A program made the translations under genes and the position numbers. This document shows positions 5,514-10,160 of a DNA stretch of 10,160 nt, piece by piece. Position 1 is the stretch's first letter. Every line of letters begins with the position of its first letter. Below the pieces are notes generated by a model that was not told where the DNA came from, did no database searches, and was given only the letters and a program-made list of their open reading frames with translations. The stretch is from assembly GCA_013153415.1 (NCBI GenBank), contig JAADEO010000019.1, forward strand, positions 1-10,160. The letters are read 5' to 3'. This DNA comes from Deltaproteobacteria bacterium. Lineage in GTDB: Bacteria; Desulfobacterota; Anaeroferrophillalia; Anaeroferrophillales; Tharpellaceae.

Positions 5514-6851
5514 TCAACCGAGCTGGCCCAGCATCCGTTTCAAACCCTTGGGCCCCATCTTGTTGAACTTTTTCATCATCTTCTTCATTTCCAGGAAATT
5601 CTTGAGCAGACGATTGACATCCTGGACACTGGTTCCGCTACCCTTGGCGATCCGTTTGCGCCGACTGCCGTTGATCAGGCGATGATCGCGACGTTCCTTG
5701 TCGGTCATCGAATTGATGATCGCCTCGATACGCACCAGTTCTTTCTCGTCAAGCCCCTCGTCACCGAGCTTGTCCTTGATCTTACCCATGCCGGGAATCA
5801 TTTTCATGATGCCGCCCAGCGATCCCAGTTTCTTGATCTGCTGGAGCTGGGCCCGAAAATCATCGAGGGTGAACTCATTCTTGCGCAAACGGCGCGCCAG
5901 CTCTTCGGCTTTTTTCTGATCGACAACATCCTGAGCCTTCTCGATCAGGGTCAGCATGTCCCCCATGCCGAGAATACGCGAAGCCATGCGGTCGGGATGG
6001 AAGGCATCGAGAGCACTGAGCTTCTCTCCTTCACCGACAAACTTGATCGGTTTGCCGGTTACCGCCTTGATCGAAAGAGCGGCCCCGCCCCGGGCGTCAC
6101 CGTCGAGCTTGGTCAACACCACCCCGGTGATATCGAGGGTATCGTTGAAGGTCTTGGCGATATTGACGGCTTCCTGACCCGTCATGGCATCGGCGACCAG
6201 GAGAATCTCCTGGGGTTTGACCGCGGCCTTGATCTTCTCCAACTCGGCCATCAGCTTCTCGTCGATCTGCAAACGACCGGCGGTATCGATGATTACCGTG
6301 TCATAACCCTGCTGCCGGGCCATCTCGACCGCCTTGCGGCTGATCTTGACCGGATCCTGTTTATCCTCGGAAGGATAGACCGGAACCTCGATCTGGCGGC
6401 CGAGGCTCTCGAGCTGATCGATCGCCGCCGGACGATAGACATCGACCGGCACCAGCAGGGGGCGACGCTTCTGCTTTTTCAGAGAAAGCGCCAGTTTGCC
6501 GGAGGAAGTCGTTTTCCCGGAACCCTGCAGGCCGACCATCAGGATCACCACCGGCGGAGCGGCGTTGAGATCAAGACCGACGGCGCTGCCGCCCATCAGG
6601 GCGACCAGCTCCTCATTGACGATCTTGATAAACTGCTGGGCCGGGGTCAGGCTCTGCAGAACCTCCGCGCCCATGGCCCGTTCCCGCACCGCCTTGACGA
6701 ACTGCTTGACGACCAGGAAGTTGACATCGGCCTCGAGCAAGGTCATACGGACCTCGCGCAGGGCTTCCTTGATGTTATCCTCGGTCAGGCGCCCCTGGCC
6801 CCGAAGTTTCTTGAAAGTTACATCGAGCTTATCGGAAAGCGATTCGAACAT
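5514..6851 (-). CDS. ffh: Signal recognition particle GTPase Ffh (SRP54)
   Basis: Ffh binds 4.5S RNA and signal sequences emerging from ribosomes and delivers them to FtsY at the membrane. The 445-residue protein is full length. The N-domain helical bundle begins MFESLSDKLDVTFKKLRG, with LLEADVNFLVV near residues 38-48. The G-domain carries GLQGSGKTT (107-115), DVYRPAAIDQL (137-147), DTAGRL (189-194), TKLDGDARGG (247-256) and the GEGE closing motif. The methionine-rich M-domain (from about 300) ends with NGSRRKRIAKGSGTSVQDVN, the SRP-RNA-binding helix-turn-helix, and a basic MKKMMKKF tail. The frame is open to a GTG at 6884, but the family N-terminus starts at ATG 6851. That ATG lacks a close ribosome site: GGAGG lies 20 bases upstream, with a small GGAA/TTCC hairpin between. 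It is the first gene after the promoter at 6998-6969. Confidence 0.98.
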   Translation of the reverse strand: MFESLSDKLDVTFKKLRGQGRLTEDNIKEALREVRMTLLEADVNFLVVKQFVKAVRERAMGAEVLQSLTPAQQFIKIVNEELVALMGGSAVGLDLNAAPPVVILMVGLQGSGKTTSSGKLALSLKKQKRRPLLVPVDVYRPAAIDQLESLGRQIEVPVYPSEDKQDPVKISRKAVEMARQQGYDTVIIDTAGRLQIDEKLMAELEKIKAAVKPQEILLVADAMTGQEAVNIAKTFNDTLDITGVVLTKLDGDARGGAALSIKAVTGKPIKFVGEGEKLSALDAFHPDRMASRILGMGDMLTLIEKAQDVVDQKKAEELARRLRKNEFTLDDFRAQLQQIKKLGSLGGIMKMIPGMGKIKDKLGDEGLDEKELVRIEAIINSMTDKERRDHRLINGSRRKRIAKGSGTSVQDVNRLLKNFLEMKKMMKKFNKMGPKGLKRMLGQLG

Positions 6852-6962
6852 ATACGGAACTGGTTTCCCGGCCTCCGGCAGCACCGGAAAGCTTTGAAAT
6901 TACTGGCAGAGGCCCCCTGCACGCAGAAGACGCACCTCTCCTTAGGGGAAAAATCATAAGAG
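6852..6962 (-). promoter_or_regulatory. Leader of about 110 nt of the ffh operon
   Basis: The expected transcript from the upstream promoter begins near 6962. On the minus strand it contains AAGGAGAGG (6943-6935), the strongest ribosome-site-like sequence in the area, although it is more than 80 bases from the ffh ATG. GTG at 6935 opens an 11-codon frame ending at TAA 6902-6900, in the same frame as ffh. CCGG-TGCTG-CCGG can form a small hairpin, and GGAGG (6876-6872) lies 20 bases before the ffh ATG with GGAA/TTCC (6868-6865 and 6859-6856) between. I looked for the 4.5S RNA core (GGAAGGAAGCAGC-like) and did not find it. Confidence 0.35.
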
Positions 6963-6968
6963 CGGAGG

Positions 6969-6998
6969 ATATTAACCTACCTGCCGGCTGAATGTCAA
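6969..6998 (-). promoter_or_regulatory. Sigma70-type promoter of the ffh-rpsP-khpA-rimM-trmD cluster
   Basis: On the minus strand, TTGACA (6998-6993) is a perfect -35 hexamer. It is followed by an 18-bp spacer and TAATAT (6974-6969), which matches the -10 consensus at four of six positions including both terminal pairs. Transcription would begin near 6962. The -35 starts three bases after the T-run of the upstream intrinsic terminator, a very compact terminator-promoter junction that supports this as the boundary between the helicase transcript and the ffh operon. Confidence 0.7.
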
Positions 6999-7000
6999 AC

Positions 7001-7027
7001 AAAAAAACCGGCTGCAGCTCAGCCGGT
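7001..7027 (-). terminator. Intrinsic terminator of the pcrA transcript, overlapping its stop codon
   Basis: On the minus strand, a perfect eight-base-pair stem ACCGGCTG (7027-7020) / CAGCCGGT (7014-7007) with the five-base loop AGCTG is followed directly by T6 (7006-7001); with the last stem base the T-run is seven. The helicase stop codon TGA (7021-7019) is built into the ascending arm and loop, so a ribosome terminating there would cover the hairpin. This is a textbook Rho-independent terminator apart from that overlap. Confidence 0.9.
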
Positions 7028-9298
7028 CCGTTTCATCGAAGCGTACTTGAGGAGCAGGGTCTTGCGCCCCCGGTCCCGGAAAACGATATCCAACTTGGTC
7101 TGGCTGCCCGAACCTTTGACCCCGGCCACCACCCCGGGACCGAAAACCGCGTGTTCCACCCGGCAACCTGGCGGGAAAGGCATTCCGGCAGGGGCTTTTT
7201 GTCCGCTACCGACCTTTTTCGTCACGGTACGGGCCGGAGAGGATGATCCCGAGCGCAAAACCCCGGAGTCGACATCAAGCGTCGCCTTCCGCCCCCTGGG
7301 CGCAGACCTGCGTCCTGAACCCGGGCTTGAACCTGAGGCATGATGATGACGGTCCTCACGCCGCAACAGCTCCAGGGGTATCTCCATCAGAAAACGGGAG
7401 GGCCGGTTATCCATCAACTGGCCGTGCAGGCGCCGGACCCGGCAGGCGGAGAGATGGAGCTTTTCCCGGGCCCGGGTCATGCCGACGTAGCAGAGTCGGC
7501 GCTCCTCCTCCAGCAACTCCGGTTTCTCGTAACTGCGCCGTCCGGGAAACAGCCCCTCCTCGAGCCCGACCAGGAAAACCTCATCGAACTCCAGGCCCTT
7601 GGCCCGGTGGATGGTCATCAGGGTGACCCGCGATTGCTCCTCGTCTGCGAGACGATCGTCATTGACCAGGGCGACATTTTCGAGATAGGCGGCCAAGCTC
7701 GGATTCTCCTGCTCGTTCTCCCAGAGTTCGACAGCGTTCAAGAGCTCATCGACATTGGCGCCGCGAGCCTCGGCCTGGACCGGGTCATTGTGTTTTTTGA
7801 GCCAGTCCGCGTAACCGACCGCGGCGATTATCCGCCGGCAGAGTTCGCTCGGCGGAATCTCTTCCGCCTCCTGACGCCACTGGCTGAGCAAAGAAAAAAG
7901 GTCGAGCAGGGCCCGGCGGGCACCGCCCCGGACCAGGGCTTCATCTTCCAGTCTCTCCAGAACCTCCCAGAGATGCAGACCATGCTCTTGCGCGTAAGCG
8001 GTCAGACGTTCGATCGAGGTTTTGCCGACTCCCCGGGCCGGAACATTGAGAATCCGCTGCAGGCTGACCCCGTCGCGAGGATTATTGACCACCTTGAGAT
8101 AAGCCAGCAGGTCCCGCACTTCGGCCCGGTCATAAAACCTGGTGCCACCGAAAATCGTATAAGGGATTCCCTTGCGACTCAGCCCCTCTTCGAAAATTCG
8201 CGACTGGGTATTGGTCCGATAAAAAATGGCGAAAGCACCGGGTTCCCGTACCGAGGTGCTGATCCGACGGATGACATAGCGACACTCGTCCGCTTCATCT
8301 TTGGCCAGGTAGAGAGAGATCGGCTCCCCACCGCTCTTGCGGGTCCAGAGGTCCTTGCCCTTGCGTTTGCGATTGGCGGCGATGACCTGGTTGGCAGCTT
8401 TGAGAATGGTGGCGGTCGAGCGGTAATTCTCCTCGAGCCGGATTACCTTGGCCTCGGGATAGTCAGCTTCGAAATCGAGGATATTCTTGATCTGGGCCCC
8501 GCGCCAGCTGTAGATCGACTGGTCGTCATCGCCCACCACGCAGAGGTTGCGGCGGGGCTCGGCCAGCAGGTTGATCAATCGGTACTGGATCTCGTTGGTA
8601 TCCTGGTATTCATCGACCAGGATATAGTGGAAACGCTCCCGGTATTCTTCCAGAAGGTCGGGAAAACGGTTGAAGAGTTCGACCGTATGAAAGAGCAGGT
8701 CACCGAAATCGAGAGCATCGTTCTCCTGCAGCAGTTCCTGATAGAGCCGGTAGGCCTCGGCGATCCGCCGGACCCGGGGGTTGGCCGCCTGCCGGGCCTC
8801 GAGAGCGAACGCCTCGGGATCAACCCCCCGGTTCTTGGCGTCATCGATGGCCGAACGCAGGGCTTCGGTCGGAAACATCGTCGGAGCCAGATTGAGACGC
8901 CGGGCAACCTCTTTGAGCAGCGCGGTCTGCTCCTTGTCGGCGTAGATCGTGAAACGTTCCGAAAACCCGAGCCGCTGGCCATGCTGGCGCAGGATCCGGG
9001 AGCAGCTCGAATGGAAGGTCGAAATCCACATCCCGGCCGCGGCCGGACCGATCATCGCCTCGACCCTTTCCCGCATCTCCTGGGCGGCCTTGTTGGTGAA
9101 AGTCACCGCCATGATATTATAAGGCGAAACCCCGGCATCGGCCACCAGCCAGGCGATCCGGTGAACTATCACTCGGGTTTTGCCGCTCCCGGCGCCGGCC
9201 AGAATCAACAGCGGACCCTCCAGTTTGCAAACGGCTTCCCGCTGGACCGGATTGAGACCGGCAAGAATCTTATCACGCTCTAAAGAGTGGAGAGACAT
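7019..9298 (-). CDS. pcrA: ATP-dependent DNA helicase, PcrA/UvrD family
   Basis: This superfamily 1A 3'-5' DNA helicase is expected to act in nucleotide excision repair, replication restart and removal of recombinase or stalled RNA polymerase. It has 759 residues from ATG at 9298; numbering here counts the adjacent GTG at 9301 as residue 1. Motifs in order: Q-motif LNPVQREAV (16-24), Walker A AGAGSGKT (35-42), TFTNKAA (67-73), TFHSSCSRILR (95-105), ILVDEYQDT (227-235), VVGDDDQSIYSWRGA (255-269), LEENYRST (289-296), TIHRAKGLEF (563-572) and RRLCYVGMTRA (601-611). A low-complexity Ser/Gly/Arg linker (about 650-705) leads to a C-terminal Tudor-like segment (VEHAVFGPGVVAGVKG... LLLKYASM), typical of the PcrA/UvrD RNA-polymerase-binding domain. 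The start overlaps the ClC stop (GTGATG), with GAGGAG immediately before. uvrD is an equally valid symbol. Confidence 0.96.
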   Translation of the reverse strand: MSLHSLERDKILAGLNPVQREAVCKLEGPLLILAGAGSGKTRVIVHRIAWLVADAGVSPYNIMAVTFTNKAAQEMRERVEAMIGPAAAGMWISTFHSSCSRILRQHGQRLGFSERFTIYADKEQTALLKEVARRLNLAPTMFPTEALRSAIDDAKNRGVDPEAFALEARQAANPRVRRIAEAYRLYQELLQENDALDFGDLLFHTVELFNRFPDLLEEYRERFHYILVDEYQDTNEIQYRLINLLAEPRRNLCVVGDDDQSIYSWRGAQIKNILDFEADYPEAKVIRLEENYRSTATILKAANQVIAANRKRKGKDLWTRKSGGEPISLYLAKDEADECRYVIRRISTSVREPGAFAIFYRTNTQSRIFEEGLSRKGIPYTIFGGTRFYDRAEVRDLLAYLKVVNNPRDGVSLQRILNVPARGVGKTSIERLTAYAQEHGLHLWEVLERLEDEALVRGGARRALLDLFSLLSQWRQEAEEIPPSELCRRIIAAVGYADWLKKHNDPVQAEARGANVDELLNAVELWENEQENPSLAAYLENVALVNDDRLADEEQSRVTLMTIHRAKGLEFDEVFLVGLEEGLFPGRRSYEKPELLEEERRLCYVGMTRAREKLHLSACRVRRLHGQLMDNRPSRFLMEIPLELLRREDRHHHASGSSPGSGRRSAPRGRKATLDVDSGVLRSGSSSPARTVTKKVGSGQKAPAGMPFPPGCRVEHAVFGPGVVAGVKGSGSQTKLDIVFRDRGRKTLLLKYASMKRTG

Positions 9299-10160
9299 CA
9301 CTCCTCTTCTTTCGCCAGACCGCGTTCCAGCAAACTGCGGTTGTAGGCGGAGATGATATCCTGGCGGGAAATCATACCGATCAGGCGGCGGGGATTATCC
9401 TTGTCGACAACCGGCAGGTAATCGATGTTGCGGGAGCCGATCTTGCGCATGGCGTCATTGAGATTACGATCCGGGGTGATGGTCAACACCTTCTCGTGAG
9501 CCAGCTCCTTGGCCACGATCAGATCTTCCAGACCCTCTTCATAGACCAGCTCCCGAAGATCCTGGATACTGATGATACCGGTCAGATTGCCCTCGGCATC
9601 GACCACCGGGAAAGTGGTCTTCCGGGACTTGGGCAGAAACTGGAGAATCTCACGCAGCTTCATGGTCTCGGGAATGGTTTCCAGTGGTCCCTTGTACATG
9701 ATGTCGCCGACCTTGATCGAACGCATGAGATTGACCTCACGACCGTCCTCGAGATGGATACCCTCCCGGGCCAGGCCGTAGGTGTCGATCCCCTCCGACT
9801 CGATACTGCGGGCCACCAGGATGCCGACCACGGTAGCGATCATCGCCGGCAGGATGACCTGTGAAGCTCCGGTCATCTCGTAGGCCAGAAAGATCGCGGT
9901 CAAGGGCGCGTGGGTCACGGCCGAGAGGAAGGCGCCCAGCGCGACCACGGCATAGCCGCTGGGGGAGGTCACGATCTCCGGCAGCAGTTTCTGACCGATC
10001 AGGCCGCAGCTCTCGCCGATCATCACGCCGATGAACATGATCGGGGCGAACAGCCCGCCGGCCCCACCGGAACCGAGGCAGACGGCGGTAGCCAGCATCT
10101 TCATAAAAACCAGGGCGAGAACAAAATACCAGACCGGGGGGCTGTCGACGATTCGCCCCA
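9298..10160 (-). CDS. ClC-family chloride channel/antiporter with C-terminal CBS pair (5' end beyond the window)
   Basis: Only the C-terminal 287 residues are visible; the N-terminal half, with the first selectivity motifs and the gating glutamate, lies past 10160. The fragment begins in a membrane helix (WYFVLALVFMKMLATAV). It contains the ClC pore motif GSGGAGGLFAP (29-39), the helix-rich MGVM/IGES region, and AVTHAPLTAIFLAYEMT, matching the late transmembrane part of ClC proteins. IDTYGLA (Tyr127) is equivalent to the inner chloride-coordinating Tyr445 of E. coli ClC-ec1. Two CBS domains follow (about 150-208, beginning VGDIMYKGPLETIP, and about 219-273, ending IGMISRQDIISAY), which in this family bind adenine nucleotides and gate transport. 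The product is an inner-membrane protein. Whether it is a channel or an H+/Cl- antiporter cannot be decided without the missing half. The TGA stop overlaps the helicase start. Confidence 0.93.
   Translation of the reverse strand, partial: GRIVDSPPVWYFVLALVFMKMLATAVCLGSGGAGGLFAPIMFIGVMIGESCGLIGQKLLPEIVTSPSGYAVVALGAFLSAVTHAPLTAIFLAYEMTGASQVILPAMIATVVGILVARSIESEGIDTYGLAREGIHLEDGREVNLMRSIKVGDIMYKGPLETIPETMKLREILQFLPKSRKTTFPVVDAEGNLTGIISIQDLRELVYEEGLEDLIVAKELAHEKVLTITPDRNLNDAMRKIGSRNIDYLPVVDKDNPRRLIGMISRQDIISAYNRSLLERGLAKEEE

Noticed and set aside
6829..6957. A 42-codon frame starting at ATG 6957 in the ffh leader.
   Set aside because: It has no ribosome site, would begin only a few bases from the predicted transcription start, overlaps ffh out of frame and encodes nothing recognisable.
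5682..6959. A 425-codon plus-strand frame antisense to ffh.
   Set aside because: It is also in register with the ffh codons and is explained by the same lack of TTA, CTA and TCA codons. The translated product is low-complexity and unlike any known family.
6852..6962. Possible 4.5S SRP RNA gene (ffs) in the leader of ffh.
   Set aside because: The conserved GGAAGGAAGCAGC-type core and the long self-complementary hairpin are absent.
7340..9283. A 647-codon open frame on the plus strand, antisense to the helicase gene.
   Set aside because: It is in exact codon register with the helicase gene, so it stays open simply because the sense gene avoids TTA, CTA and TCA codons in this G+C-rich genome. 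The sense frame has all helicase motifs, while the antisense product has no recognisable domain.

Overview
The window is a compact, high-G+C bacterial chromosome segment in which every credible gene lies on the minus strand, so transcription runs from position 10160 towards position 1. The order ffh-rpsP-khpA-rimM-trmD-rplS-rnhB-yraN is a widely conserved translation and protein-export cluster. Together with the flanking genes it looks most like the Geobacter/Desulfuromonas-type (delta-proteobacterial, Desulfuromonadota) arrangement. That taxonomic reading is an inference from gene order and protein style, not from any search. No mobile element, tRNA, rRNA or CRISPR array was seen.

Layout in transcription order. 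(1) 10160-9298: the 3' part of a ClC chloride channel/antiporter carrying two CBS domains; its stop overlaps the start of the next gene. (2) 9298-7019: a PcrA/UvrD superfamily 1 helicase. Its stop codon sits inside a strong intrinsic terminator (7027-7001). (3) A sigma70-like promoter (TTGACA, 18 bp, TAATAT; 6998-6969) starts three bases after the terminator's T-run and opens the core cluster. A leader of about 110 nt precedes ffh (SRP GTPase), followed by rpsP (bS16), khpA (KH RNA-binding protein), rimM (30S maturation) and trmD (tRNA m1G37 methyltransferase); rimM and trmD overlap by ATGA. (4) A 192-bp AT-rich spacer precedes rplS (bL19). It contains a candidate internal promoter, a 13-bp palindrome and a leader hairpin. 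rnhB (RNase HII, TTG start) and yraN (UPF0102 nuclease-fold protein) follow. (5) After a 187-bp spacer with two perfect palindromes come three tightly packed genes: a 97-residue coiled-coil-like protein of unknown function, an HD-domain (YfbR-like) phosphohydrolase, and a secreted LivJ-type substrate-binding protein cut by the window edge.

The central genes share a theme of ribosome and tRNA maturation plus co-translational targeting: bS16 and RimM in 30S assembly, bL19 at the subunit interface, TrmD for reading-frame maintenance, Ffh for membrane targeting. The distal trio does not obviously belong to that theme.

This is mostly an ordinary housekeeping region and I see no convincing undescribed system. 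The observations most worth a second look are the non-coding structures before rplS, rpsP and ffh, two substitutions in conserved TrmD motifs, and the unexplained small-protein/HD/binding-protein trio.
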